A program made the translations under genes and the position numbers. From Xiphias gladius (Eukaryota; Chordata; Actinopteri; Istiophoriformes; Xiphiidae), in the NCBI RefSeq assembly GCF_016859285.1, contig NC_053414.1, positions 2,039,017 through 2,103,016 on the forward strand: a stretch of DNA of 64,000 nt, given 5' to 3'. Below the pieces are notes generated by a model, which did not search any database, was not told the origin of the DNA, and saw nothing but the letters and a program-made list of their open reading frames with translations. This document shows, one piece after another, positions 38,201 through 53,024 of this stretch (within the stretch, counting starts at the first letter, position 1; every line of letters begins with the position of its first letter).

Positions 38201-41200
38201 ATGTTCACTGTATTGATATATCCCCTTATTCACTATTTTTTATTAATATTTATTGCATTGGAGCTCATATTGCTATCTTTGTGAGGACCAATTTCAGTTT
38301 TAAAACATCGTAGTGATGACATTTCTGCATTGTGAAGACATTTTGGCCAGTCCTCACAACACCACCACAAGGTTCAGACTTGGTTTTAGGGATCAGGTTA
38401 GAATCAGGTTTAGAAGCCGGTGAAGGCATTATGTCAACGAGTGTCCTCACAAAAATAGAAGTAAAAATGGTGAATGGGCTCCACTTATATAGCTCTTTTC
38501 TAGTCTTATCAATCACTCAAAGCACTTTAAACTACAGGCCACATTCTCCAAGTACAAGCAGGTGTGTGTGTGTGTGTGTGTGTGTGTGTCTCATGGGCTA
38601 CTTTTGGGGACGCATTTCAGACTAAAGACCAGTTAATTGGGGACTGCTTGTCCAATTGGGGACAAAAGCCGTGTCCCCAGTTGGGAAAAAGCTGTTTTTT
38701 TTTTAGGTCACTGGTTAATGTTAGGGTCAGGGTAAGTCTCCAGGAATGCAAGTCCCCAAAAGTGACGAAGGTCAGCGTGTGAAGGTTGCGTGCGTGCATG
38801 TACCTGCTGTGTGTAGTTGTAGTTCATGTCTGGTCTCGGTGGAGAGCCGGCAGTACCTCCTTCCTGCTCATCCTTTCACATTAAGAGAAAACACAAGAAA
38901 CCCTTTCTGTCCTCTCTCCCTCACTGTAGCTTTGTGACATCAATGAACATCACCTGAACTTCAAACCGTGGTGTTTCTCTCTGGGCAGTGTTACACTACA
39001 TGAGTTTTAGCTGCAAATTCCTAGCTATTCAAGTCATTACCATTTTTAAGTTAGATAACACCAAACACTAAATTTCTCTGCGTGCTGACGATACCCTGCT
39101 CTTTGGCCAGAATCCCCCAAATATCTTTGAGACAGATCTTTGGATAGAAAATTAACCGGGGCCTCTGTCAGGTTGTCAGCTTCCCCATTTAACATTTCTG
39201 TGGTCCAGACCCTCAAATATTTGCAAGTTTCAATCACCCCTTCGCTTATATTCTACCATCACCTCCACCTGAAAACCCAGACTCAAACTCTCTGTTGCTC
39301 TTGTGCCTTTTAGCCTCCTAGGGGAGAACATTATGCTTCCTCACAGGTTCCAAGGCCTGGTTTCCTCCTACATCCACCATACCACCGGTTGGCCTTGGTA
39401 GTGCTACTTCAGGTTTGTTTTGGTCTGTACTGGACTCAGTCCTCACACAAACTTGACGAGGTATACAGAGTATGAAAGCTTCAAGTCCCCTTATCCTGCT
39501 CCAAAGTGTTTTCCACAATAAAAGGTCCGACTACGGGTCTTAGATTCCCTTTGTAGGGCCAAGGAAGAAAAAAAAAAAATAATTACATGTTTACTATGTT
39601 TGTGCCACTGTAACTTTGCTTCAGTGTCTCTTATCTTCATTCTAACCTTTTGGTTGTAAAATTTAAAGAGCTTCCTTTCAGAGAAGACCAGGGTTATGGC
39701 TGTGATCAGAAACGTTGAACAGCAGTAACCTTTTTATTTTGGTTTGTCATGAGGGTCTGTTAAGGGGTTAAACATTTACAGACATTTGGCTTCATGGTAT
39801 AGTTAATCACTGTTCTATAAACTGATCCCAAACTTCAATCACCCACAATAACAACAATAAAATTAAAGACCATGTGCTTAAGGTTGGAGTATTTCTAACA
39901 GTCACTATTCATTCTCTTTGTGGCTCAAGAAATTTGCTACCACACCACAAAAAAAATGTATTCAACCCAGAGATCTACAGCGACCGTAAACCCCGCAGGT
40001 CAGAGATCAGGTGTGTTACCTGGTTGGTGGAGGGCTCAGCAGCAGTGTAAACACCTGAAGTCTGGTAGCTCTGATCTGAAACCGTTTAAACTCAAAGTCA
40101 ACAGCTGATGTGAACACCAAACTGACTTTCTACACCCAGACAGCATTACTCACCCTGAGTGCTGTAGATGTACTCCTCTGTGTACTCAGCCGATAGAAAG
40201 AGAAAAATGAATCATTTTAGGCGGGTTAGAGAAATAATGTTGACCGTCAAATAAAAGCTGTCCAACAACTGGTACAAGCAAATAAAGGCCTGGTAGAAGA
40301 TTCAGCATAGAATACATTTCAACTGCTCTCAACAACAACACACTCACTCAGTTATTCTACTTTACAATTAATAAAACTCAACACTTCCTGCAGAGTTTTC
40401 CAGATTAAAAGCCTGCCAGGCGTGGGAAGGATTACGCCCTTTGAGTCATTGGTTGACTTTTAATGTGAAACATCTGCAGGAAGTGTAAATTAAAGAATGG
40501 CAAAGTGGAAGAGACTGGGGATAATGAATGACAACAGTATTTTTGTTAGAGCAGCAGAGTCAGTGGCCACAAAATACCACAAAATAATTAAAATATACAT
40601 ATAAAACAGGAAACTCAAGAAATAAAAGGTGTGGTTCTCTGCAGCTTAGGTGAGTTAAGGCCCTGACTATTCTGAGAATTTACGGTGCTGCAAATGTTTA
40701 ATTCCTCTGTTTGCTCCATTTTATCCCTTCTAAAAATGTATTTATTGGTTGATTATTTTTATTTGATTTATTTTAACACATTTATAACGTAATATGAATT
40801 ACTCCCTCCTCACCCTGGTCCTCGACGGTGCTCGTGTCCTCCTGGTCCTCCTCTGAAGAGCAGACAGGGGTGTTTCCAGGTGGAGGTGCAGGTGAGAGGG
40901 GCCCCGGGCCTCTCTGAACCCTGTAGGAGGAGCCAGGGGGAGGTGGAGGGGCTCCCATGGTGGGGGGTGGGGCCACAGCCGGGCCCTGTGGGAAGAGTGA
41001 GATATTATCTTGTTAAACACACACTTTTACTTTACTGCGGAAACAATGCAGTTTACTGTATCTGTCGTCACGTTCACATGACAAACACCAGACTTGGACC
41101 TGTAGCTCGAGTCACTCAAGTCTTTCAGGTCGAGTTCCGCCTGAAAGTCCAAGTGTCCAAAGCCATCGTCTCTGAAGTCATGTATGCGGTCACGTGAACC

Positions 41201-43870
41201 GGCCAACATAACACATGACACTGTCACCTCAGTATTCAGTAGCTAAAAAGGTATTTACCTATTTGTCTCAGAATTTTTTCCTAAGGTGTAGATGGCTGTA
41301 CCTGACATGAGGATGGTAACCAGAAGTCTGCAGAGCTAACACTTCACATAAAATCCTTTATTTAAATTTAAGCTATACTGAACAACACTCAACGAAGATC
41401 ATGTTTGTCCAGGTTTGTAAATACACTTTCATATTTCTGTATCATCTGGTTTTGTAGTTTTGGTTCTCTCACCGGCAGTGGCGGGAAGACTGCGTCGCTG
41501 GCGTCATCCAGCTGGTAGTATGCAATAGCTGCATCAAGATCAGCCGGCTCCTCCACTGTCTCCGCCGGGAAACCAAACTGACACTCTTTATTCAGAGCTG
41601 CTACCAGTTGACGCCGGCTACGACTGAACAAACAGATATAAATTAGTGATTACATTCTCATTGATGTCCAAATGTCACGTTCATGATTTCTGAATAAATA
41701 AATAACCTACTTTCCTGTATGTGTAAAGGAAATTTTTACTTTATTGTAGTGTTGTCTGTCAGAGCAACTTTGATATGACAACTGTGGGGGCGCCAAAGCC
41801 TGACGTCTTTATTTCTACATAGAGCTGTATTACTAAAAGATTGACTGAGCTATGTGAAATAATGTGCTACTGTTCTGATGTGTCGTTAGAAGAAATACTT
41901 ACATAGAGTTGCATAAAAAGGGTTTCGCCACCCCTGGTAAAAGTTTTGACCAGGGGTGCCAAAGCTTATTTTTCTATTTCCATCTTTTACATTTTTAAAA
42001 CAACAAAAGGATAAAGGGCCCAAAACAAAGGTTTGGGCACCCTGCATGGTCAATACATAGTAACACCCCCTTTGGCGGGTTTCACAGCTTTTAGGCACTT
42101 TTTGTAGCAGCTAAGAGTCTTTCAGTTCTTGTTTGATGGATTTTCGCCCAGTCTTCCTGCAAAAGGCTTCTAGTTCTGAGAGATTCCTTGGTCGTCTTGC
42201 ATGCACTGCTCTTTTGAGGTGTAGCCACAGATTTTAGATAATGTTTAGGTCGGGGGACTGTGAGGGCCATGGCAAAACCTTCAGCTTGTTGCTCGAGTTA
42301 GTCCATTGTGGATTTTGAGGTGTGTTTAGGATCATTATCCTGTTATAGAAGCCTCCTCTTTTAATCTTCCGCTTTTGTACAGACTGATGTTTGCTCCCAG
42401 AATCTGCTGGTATTTAACTGAATCCATTCTTCCCTCTACCAGTGAAACGTTCCCTGTACCACTGGCTGCAACACAAGCCCAAAGCATGATGATCCACCGC
42501 AGTTCTTAACAGGTGGAGGTGTGGTCTCTTCATGAAACTCTGCTCCTTTTTCTCCAAACATAACTTTGCTCATTTTGTTTCCAAAATGCATCAGGCTTGT
42601 TGAGATGTTTCTTTTGCAAACATCTGATGCTGAATGTTGTGGTGATGGATCAGGAGAGGTTTTCTTCTGATGACTCTTCCATGAGGGTCACATTAATGCA
42701 GGTGTCGCTGCCCAGTAGAACAGTGCACCACCGCTCCAGAGTCTGATGAGTCTTCCTGAAGGTCTCTGGCAGTCAGACGGGGGTCTTGGTTCGTCTTTCT
42801 AGCGATCCCACCAGCGGTTCTCTCTGAACGTCTTCTTGGTCTTCCAGACCTCAACTTGACCTCCACCGTTCCTGGTGGCACACTGAGGAAACTGCTTCCT
42901 GAAAACACTCTGCTCCCTTCTTCTAGCCTTCTCCTGCTTTGTGGCCATCAGTTATTCTAATTTCCGGAGCTAGGCAGCTGCTTAGCGGAGCCCACGGCTG
43001 CTGATTGTTGGGACGAGGTTTGAGGAGTCAGAGTATTTATAAAGCTTTGACATTAGCATCACCTGGCCTTTGCTAACCATGACTGTGACCAAGCCAAAGC
43101 CCTGACAAGCTCATTAAGGTCTGAGACCTTGGTAAAAGTTCTGAGAGCTCAAATCTCTTGGGGGCTCAAGCTTTTGCATGGTGCTCTTATCTTGCTTTAA
43201 ATGTTTTAAAGAATGTTTCATCTTTAACTTTATGCCTTTTGGAAATCAGTTCATCTTCTACTCACTTAACTATTCACAGTAAGACATTTTGACCAGTGGT
43301 GCCCGAACCTTTTCATGCCACCGTAATTTAAACAAATTAACAGCATTATAATTTAAAATTCTATTCACGTCAACATATCTGGTGATACTCAGTATCAATA
43401 ATATTGTCAGGCTAAAGGATGGCGCCAAAGTCAAATTATTGCAATGTCTCCAACATCAGTTGAAAACACACTTCAACTTCTGACTCAAAGTGAGAATAAT
43501 GGATTTGAAGCAGACAATCTGTCTGGGGACTGATTTAAAGGGACTGTAGAATTTGTTTGCAGTTGCAGTCCCCCAGTAGTTGTATCAAAAAAGACACTGT
43601 GGCAGACAAATATGTTGATTTAGACCAAAATTTTTATTTCAAATACATTTTCAAAATATTCTAATTTTCACATTTCAGTGCATGGTCTAATGGCAATAAA
43701 GTTAAAAAAAAAAATAAATAATAATGTTTACCGTGACCTGAAGGCGTAGTTCTCGTAGTCATGGTAATATCGTCGGCTGGGGTGGTAGTAGGTCAGCTGT
43801 GGACCAATCAGGTGACGGTTCAGGAAACGGGTTGAGCTTCTGACCGCAATCCATGAGACAGGTAGACATA

Positions 43871-43923
<53 letters not shown>

Positions 43924-46900
43924 CAGTATCAGTGTGTTTTTGAAATTCTGACAGTCTAAGGTCTTGTTCAGACTGCCAGCCAAAATCAGTTTTTTTGGCT
44001 TATCCAGATTGTAATCCGGATAGATTCTAGAAAGTCTGGACAAGAAAAAAAAACCCACATGAAATGTGATTTTTGCAAACTGGATCCAAACCACATTTGG
44101 AGGTGGTTTGAAATGCGATTCCTCTAGACGCTCCGACTGCTCAAATCGGATTTCAAAGTGTCTTTTGCAACACAACACACAACCACGACGTCAAATCCAG
44201 AACAACATTAGCTATGTAGTTACTGATGGCTACATCAACCCATGCAAATAAGTGTGCGAGGTCCGGAGACACAAATCCGATCTGATCACTTGCAAACAAC
44301 AATCTGAACATCTATCTTACAGATCTGATCTGAGAAACAAATCTTATTTGCCTGCAGTCTGAACAAAGCCTAAATCAAAACGTAGTCTCGATGAAAAAAG
44401 TTTTCTGATAAGCTCTGGTCTCTTATGGTATGACTGGTCTGAGCAGATAAATGACAGGTATCAACTCCCACCTGGAGGCTCCATAGCGAGGAGGTCTAGC
44501 TGTAGGGGGGTGGTGGTGAGGTGGGGGGTAGGGGTCATAGGTCATCGTTCCGGGTGATGGAGGAGGGGGTGGGCGGGGGTGACCTGCCGGCTGGAAGCGA
44601 GGGGGCAGGGTGGATGTGGCTGGGCCTCCATATGAAGAGGGTGGCGGCATCAACAGCTCTGCCCCCTTCACCCCACTGCTGCCCCGAGACTTCCTAAAGT
44701 AACGATGGCGGTGATGACGCTGACCACGAGGATCTGAATCTAAGAGAGACAGGATGAGGACAGATACAAGGGCAGAGCATTACAGAAGGATTTTATGCTA
44801 ATGAGGAGGACGTTAAAGTAAATCAGACGTTATGGTAGAAGGTCGTTACGGTAGAGGGTAGGTCTGAAGGTCAGGAGGGCGTTACGGAAGGGCGTTACAG
44901 TAGGTCAGAAATACGTTACGGTAGATCAGAAGGACGTTACAGTGGGTCAGAAGGTCAAGATAACGTTACGTAGGGTCAGCAGGTCTGGGGGATGTGAACA
45001 GTAGGTCAGAAAGATGTTACAGAAGGGAATTACGATAGGTCTGAAGGTCAGGAGGACTTTACAGTGTGTGATTAAGTTGTTTTCACACTTCATTGAAAAT
45101 GGAATTAAAGACTGAAATGACACAGCTACTTCCGTACTTGAAGGAAAGTCATTTATTTCTGAATTTTTACAACTGAAATGAAGAAAACATCTTCAGTGAG
45201 CAGAAGCATGTGGAAAAGCAGAAATGAAACTGGATCTCAGAGTAAACGTACCCAGATCTCCTTTTCTAGTGGAAGCAGCAACATTCCAGGCGGGAACTGG
45301 ATTCACTGGTTTGAGATCAGTCAGAGGAACCAGGTGTCTGAGAGAGCAACATATTAGATTAACCGTTTTATATCAAAACTGAAGGCTGTAACTCAAAGAC
45401 AAACTCTCCTGCTCAGAATTTGTGAAAGCTGTAAAAGCTGTGAAAATGTGTTCATTTGCTCAGCCTCTTTATGATGACCAGTTTAACTTTAAGACAATTT
45501 AATCCAGTCCTCACTGGTTCAAAGGGCTGTTTGAGGGTTCAGACTTGGTTTTAGGGTTCAGGTAAGTATCAGGTTTAGGTTGAGTGTGTTACTTCTCTCC
45601 AAGCTCCTCAATGAAGACGGTGACAGCGGATGAGTGTGTTCCTACTTCCTGGATGAAAGCGTTGTAGTACTTCCCCTTTGGCTCCAGACGCACCTGAAAA
45701 AAAAAAAAAAAAAACCACACACACACACAAGATTGGATTCTATTTTTATTGGACTTTTTAAGAGTAACATTTTTTGTTCATTTGAGCTAAGTGTGTGATT
45801 GGCCTGTCACTTGGACACCAGGTAACATCCCAGAATTCCTGGTTATGACGGGGCTCATATCTTGTACATCATATGATAAACTGACAGAACAACAGGATTA
45901 GAAGCTGGTTCTTTAGCATACTAACATTAGCTTTAAGCTCCAAGCCCAGTCTTAGAGTATGGATCTGACTGACAGTCTGAGATGTCCTAAAAAGGCCACC
46001 GTAGAGAGGAAAAACCCCTTGGTTTTGTTGACAACATGACTTTTGCCCTGGAGCCACCCTCAGGACAGAGGAGATGTGGGGGTGGAGCTTTAAGGTGAAG
46101 CTTTTGAAGGTGTTGAAGTGGCAGTTGATGTTGTAGCACTGAAATGGTTTCAAGTGTCTTTTTGAAGCATAAGCCTAACGAGGTGTGAGCTGAAGGGTAA
46201 GTTGAACCCCTGTAAAACTAAAGAAAACTAAAGTTTAATACAGTTGTCACCGTGTTTCAGTTTGGAGTGTCTGCTCACACTGATTACTACGGCAGGCCAG
46301 TAAAATGTGACTAAACGGTTGAACTGAGTACAGTTGTCAGTGTATTGATGTGTTTTGTTACCTGACACTTGTCTCCCAGGAAGTACTGCCTCCCTGCAAA
46401 CACCATGTAGTCCGTCTTCTGCATCTCTGTCAGTCACAGACAGCACGGTAATCTGATTACTACAGTCTGACTCATAACATCAGATTTGCAAAGGTGTCTG
46501 TAACCAGATTACACATCTGTCAGTAATCAAACCAAAGATTTAAAGCCTCTGGTCGACTGCCTGCCTTGTTCTGGATTAACTCTGCCAATCAGTCTCAGGT
46601 TGTGTAACATAATTCCTCAGAACTGCAGGTAGCGGGGCGTGTTACATTTCCACCTGGACCATCTGGCTGTGGTAAAAAACTTACATGAATCAACTATATG
46701 AATGTTGTGTTTTCAGATTTTGGGCCATTTTATATGGAAACTGTGTGGACAAAATCAGACATTGTCGAAACAAAACTATTTCACTTCACATTAATGTTTC
46801 AAATTGGTATCAGAAACATGTACATTGTCTATTTCAAATATATAAAAAACAAACTTCAGGACTGTCGCTGTGTGACAGTCTGCTACCTTTGCAGGTGTCC

Positions 46901-48599
46901 TGCCACACGTCAAACTCCAGGTTTCTGTAAACTTCTCCGTCCAGAGACTTCATCACTTTGTAAGGCAGAGAGAGTCTGGAGGGTGGTGGAACCTCTGCCG
47001 GAGGCTGAACAACAAAAACAATACAATCAACAATGAGTGTGTTGCTGTCTGACATACGGTATCTCTGCTGAGTTTAAGGTTCTGGTGTTTCAGTTCTGAT
47101 GAGTTGTGGTCCAATGATTCTCCATCATCGGTCCCATCAGGAGGCGTTCAATTATATCAGACTCATCCTGCAGCAGGACAACGAGTCCAAACACACAGCC
47201 CTGAGCCGTAAAGAGCTGTCTTCAGAGAGCAGAAGAAGAAAGTCCTGCAGCAGATGGTCTGTCCCCCACAGAGACCTGATCTCAACATCATGGAGTCAGT
47301 CTGAGATCACATGAAGAGACAGAGGACACAGACAGACTAAATCCACAGAAGAGCTGTGGCAGGTTCTCCAAGAACCTGGAACAACCTACTTACCAGAACC
47401 TGAAAAACTGTACAGATGTATCAAGGAGAACTGGTACTGGTTTAAAGGAAGGGGGACGAGAAAATCCTGATCTGAATTAGGTTTTTTACTCTTTACTGCA
47501 CTTTGGATGAAGTTCACTGAGAAATAACTGTTCACGACATCCTCACTTTCCTTTTAGAGCTTTAGGCTCTTTTAGGGTGATGAAATGTGCTCTTGGTTTG
47601 GTTTCATTTTTTATCCCTTTGGAAATTCCTTCAATGTCTGTAGCAACTGTTCATCAACACAACAACAAAGTACACAGTTAAAGATCGACAGCACAGTGCT
47701 TCACAACATCACCAACAACAAAACATCGAGCAAAATAAAGAGTGACCGACAACTTCATGTCAGTGTCTTGTTTCCCTGGGTAGTACTGGGAGGTATGGAG
47801 GCTCCTGGTGATAACAACTCGTATATAATGCAGATATGTCACCTTTGTGTCATCCGTCACAGCTCTGGGTTTCTCCTCAGCACCTCCACCCAACTCCACC
47901 TCCTCCCTGCAGGATAAAACAAACACCTGTCTGTGACTTTTACCATCATGCAGGTGAGGCAGTTGAACCCCCCAACACCAACAACAAACAGTGAGTGATC
48001 AGGTTCAGTAGATGAATGAGGCTAGTGGAGGAACCAGATTGGATCCACCAACGCTAAACAGTAACACCAGCGCTGGAGGGCGAGATCAACTGCTCTCTGC
48101 CATGTGAACATATTATTAGAAATTTAGCTGTGAGGTCATCATTTCCACAGTCATCTGCAATAGATTTATGATATTATGGAAGTTTGTGTGTGTATCTTTC
48201 CATGTTGTGTGGACAAATTTTGGTTTGAAACCATCATTGTGAGGACATTTTGTACGGTCCTCACACCTTCAAAGGGCTGTTTGAGGATGCGGACCTGTTT
48301 TTAGGGTTCAGGTCAGAACCAGGTTTAGGTCAGGGTTAGGGTAAAGGGATGCATTCTGGCAAGAAGTGTCCCTGAAAGTCATGCAAGACAAGTATGTGTG
48401 TGAGTGTGAGTGTGAGAGTGTGTGTGTTCGCACCTTTGTCCTCGGTCCTCAGGTGTGTCGTAGCCGATGTCGACATCACTACACACTGATGGACTGTTTC
48501 TATAGCGACGACCTCCGACCCTGAAGGCTTCCATGGCCTGACAGAGCTCTGCCTCCTCCACCCCAAACACCTGAGTGTAGAGCAGCTCGTACAGGAGAG

Positions 48600-48650
<51 letters not shown>

Positions 48651-48791
48651 TTGTGCAGCTATCCTTGTTAGGACATTGTATTGATTTCCATTAATTGTGG
48701 ACAGCCTAACTCAAACCCAGACCTCAGAAATGATGCTTTGTCTGTACCAGAAAAGGTCCCTAAGAGGTAACAAAAAAGTATGTGTATATGT

Positions 48792-48846
<55 letters not shown>

Positions 48847-51800
48847 CCCGATTACAGTTTTGAGGCTTTGACAGGGTGGCGGTAGGGGAGGCTTCCAAAA
48901 CTTCTGCCGTGGTAACTGACATCCTAATCAGTATATGAACGCTGTGTTTGTTTTTATTGCTACATATGAATTACCACAGAAATCCCAACTAGTCCATGAA
49001 ATCAGAAAAAGTAATCATCATCATCATCGTTCACTATGCGTCAACATTAATTACTAGTTATTCTCAGACAGACCACATTTAATCTTAGTTGTAGTTCTGT
49101 GCGTCACAGCTCTCATCGAACGTTACCAGCACTGACGGTGGGACAGTGACACGTGACCACGTGACAGATTTCCAACTTACGGCTACGCCAGCAAGATGCG
49201 GAAAAAGTCGAGTCGGGAATAACGTCTAGATTTGTGAAGGCGACGACCAAAAAGTCGAGCGGCAGATACGACAAAGGAAACGGGCAGATCACTGATGGGC
49301 TACGAGTTTGGTAAATCACCGTTGAACTGTCAGTAACAGCTGAGCGTCTTCGCAACTGCTAGAATTTGTGTTTTCCTATTATGGCTGATGTTAGTGCGAC
49401 CTCCATGCTAACAAAGTATAACACCAAAGTCAGATTTTTGTCCTGGTCTCTCTCTGTTCCCCTGTTGAAGCCTCGAATATTCATGGGCAATTCTCACTGA
49501 AGCTTCGAAGCCCCCAAAATAGTATTCGGGTCAGTCCTAATAAAACACACACCTGAGTGCAGAGCAGCTAGTACAGGAGAGCCCCACACACACACACACA
49601 CACTTCTATTTTTGTGAGGACACTCATAATGCATTCCCCATCCCCTAGCCTGAGCCTGATTGTAAACCGAACCATAAAAGCAGGTCTGAACCCTCAAAAC
49701 AGCCTTTGAAGGTGTGGGGACCAGACAAAATGTCCTCACTCTGTAAGGACTGTAACGCAAACTGGTCCACACAAAGATAGAAGTACAAGTACACAAACAC
49801 AAACACTCTGAATGACCAATCACTGATCAGTACTCACATTGACAGAGGGCGGCGGAGGCGGGGTAACTCCTCGGGTAAACAATGTCATAGTGACCATTGA
49901 TTGAGCAACAAAGTGTCACCTAGGCAACACAGAAGACTGACAGTCAGCACTGAGCAATCAAATCACAGTTTAATGTCATGTGACCTGCAGCAGAGGACGT
50001 GGTTTTCTGCTCCGTCTGTTTTTAGCCTTTAGTTGAGTCGGAGACGTTAACGTCTCGTTTCAGATTCGTCACATTTTCACAGTTTAAACTGTTTTTCATC
50101 CGAGTCACACAAAACAATTAAATACGAGTTTCTGATCAGACTGAGTCACCTGGATGTTTACAGAGCCACAACAGGTGAACAGACACAAGGAGGAAAGTCT
50201 TCAACAACAGACCTCCACCTGAGGACCACAGGTGAGAGAGCCAATGAGAGGAGAGCAGGCGCTCCAGGGAGGTGGCATGTCACTATCCCTGTTACACTAC
50301 TATTGTAATTGCAGCCTTTGTAACTAGAACTTGTTTTAGGTACGTTTTGATTCATTAGAACTTTTTAATGAAATGAGGCACATCTTTCTTTGTTCATTCA
50401 CTTTGTTCATACTCAGTTTTTATTATTTCTGCTCTGACTGTGCAAACTAAACAGTCTTGTGTTCCCTCTATACTGAATATGGAGAGAATGACAATAAATC
50501 CAACCTCATGTCACTTCCTCTAGTGGCCTCTCTCCACCCACAGACCTTTAACAAAACTTTAGTTTGACATTTTGCCTCTTCAGAACATTTTAATTACATG
50601 CATCAGAAGACTGTTTGGCAGTTGTGTTTCTTTTCACCTTGTCCACAAAGTCGTCCTCTGAGATCACGGTGGCTGGTTTCCCCGGGTAACGATAGATTAG
50701 GAAACAACGTCTAAACACACACACACACACACACAGTTTACCATTTAAACTGTACGAAAGGTTTATCATCAAAACATTGTTTTGCCATTGAGGTGATGCA
50801 ATGTGTAATCTGATAATGTCACATCTCATAATCCTCCATGTGATCACAAGATGCTCATCACACACTTCTGACTTCATGAAAATCCATAACCTTAAAAACA
50901 GAACAACTATGGCGACCTGCGAACGTACACACTGACTCGGTGGAAACAGCAGCCTCAGTTACATCTGGGAAACGGGATTTTTTATTGCAGTTGATTTTCA
51001 GCGTGTACGCTGTAATGATCCTGGTGTGAACATGAGTTTTTCTCACCTGTAGAGCTGAGACAGAGCCTTTATCTCCACCTGACCCACCGTCTCCTGAAAA
51101 CACACACTCACTGTTACACACTGTTATACACTGATCAGCCACAACATTAAAACCAGTTACCGGTTTTAATGTTGAGGCTGTACCTTTTTACATAGAACAC
51201 ACCTACAGCTGTCAGCGGACTGAAAGGTCAAAGGTCACAGTTCACCTTCGGGTCCTCCAGACGCTCCAGATATTTCTCAAACGAACCTTCGACAAACTGA
51301 AAGAGAAAACGGACACAGATCTGAAATGTAGCAGCCGGCAGTCGGCCATCAGCTGGTATCAACATGAACCTCCCCTGCCTCAATCATCAAAACTATTGGA
51401 CTACTGACTGACAGACTCATGGCCAGGTGTGGCCTTTTCCCTCGTTATTTCATGACAAATTAAGCAGATAAAAAGGTCTGGAGTTGATTCAAAGTGTTGA
51501 ATTTGCATTTGGTTCATGGGAACTCTCAATATGTGGTCCAAACAGGTGTCGATGCAAATGAAGGAGGCCGTCATTAGCCTGAGAAAACAAAACAAATCCA
51601 TCAAACAGAGCAGAAACTGTAGAAGTGGCCATATTCTTAATACCTGACCTTTGCGGTCAGTGGCTGCCTGAAGTCTGGAACCCGTGGACGTCAGCAAATG
51701 CTGAGTTTCCTCCCTTGAGATGGTTTGTCAGGCCTTTACTCAAGCCGCCTTCAGTTAATGCTTGTTTGTGGGACTTTCTGCCCTAAGTTTTGTCTTCAGG

Positions 51801-52985
51801 AAGTGAAAAGCCTGCTCAGTTGGGTTGAGGTCCTGTGACTGACTTGGCCATTGAAAAATATCCCAATTCTTGCCTTGAGAAAATCTTGGTTATCAATATG
51901 CTTTGGGTCATTATCAATCTCTACTGTGAAGAACCATCCAATCAGTTCTGCAGCATTTGGCTGAACCTGAGCAGATGGTTTAGAACTATACACTTCAGAC
52001 TTCATCCTGCTCCTTTCACCAGCAGTCACATCATCAATAAACACCAGTGACCCGGTTCCACTGGCAGCCATACATGTCCACGGCATTACACTGCCTCCAC
52101 CATGATTGACAGATAATGTGGTGGCTTTGGATCATGAGCCGCTCCTTTCCTTCTCCAGATTCTTATCATCCTGGTAAAAAATCATCAGGGTTTCACATCT
52201 GTCCCAAGAATCTGGTCCCAGAACTGGGCAGGTGTTTTTAGATGTTTTCTGGCAAAGTATAATCTGGCCTCTCTTTTCTTGAGTCTCACCAGTGGTTTGC
52301 ACCTTGTAGTAAACCGTCTGTATTTACATTCATCGAGTCATCTCTTGACTGTAGACTTTGACAATGATACACCTGCCTCCTCCAGAGTGTTGCTGACCTG
52401 GCCAGATGTTGTGAAGAGGTTTTTCTTCACCAAGGAAAGAATTCAGCGATCATCCACTTTCGTTGTCTTCCAGGCCTTTTGGTTCTGCTGAGCTCGCTAG
52501 TTCATTCCTTCTGTTTAAGGATGAACCTAATTGTTGACTCTGCCACTTCTACAGTTTCTGCTCTGTTTGATGGATTTGTTTTGTTTTCTCAGGCTAATGA
52601 CGGCCTCCTTCATTTGCATCGACACCTGTTTGGACCACATATTGAGAGTTCCCATGAACCAAATGCAAATTCAACACTTTGAATCAACTCCAGACCTTTT
52701 ATCTGCTTAATTTGTCATGAACAAAAAAAAACAACGGATCGGGACACACCTGGCCATGAGCCCTTTTCTCCAATTACTTTGAGGGACTTACTAAATGAGG
52801 GACTACGTATAAAAACGGCTGTAATTCCTAAACGGTTAATGTGATATTTTTGTTGAAACCCTTGAATTACAGTTTAAGTCTTCACCTCAATCCCATCTTG
52901 ATGGCTTCGTTTCAAATCAACTGTGGTGGTTAAGAGAGGCACATTTAAGAAAATTGTTTCACTGTCCAAATACTTATGGACCTAA

Positions 52986-53024
<39 letters not shown>

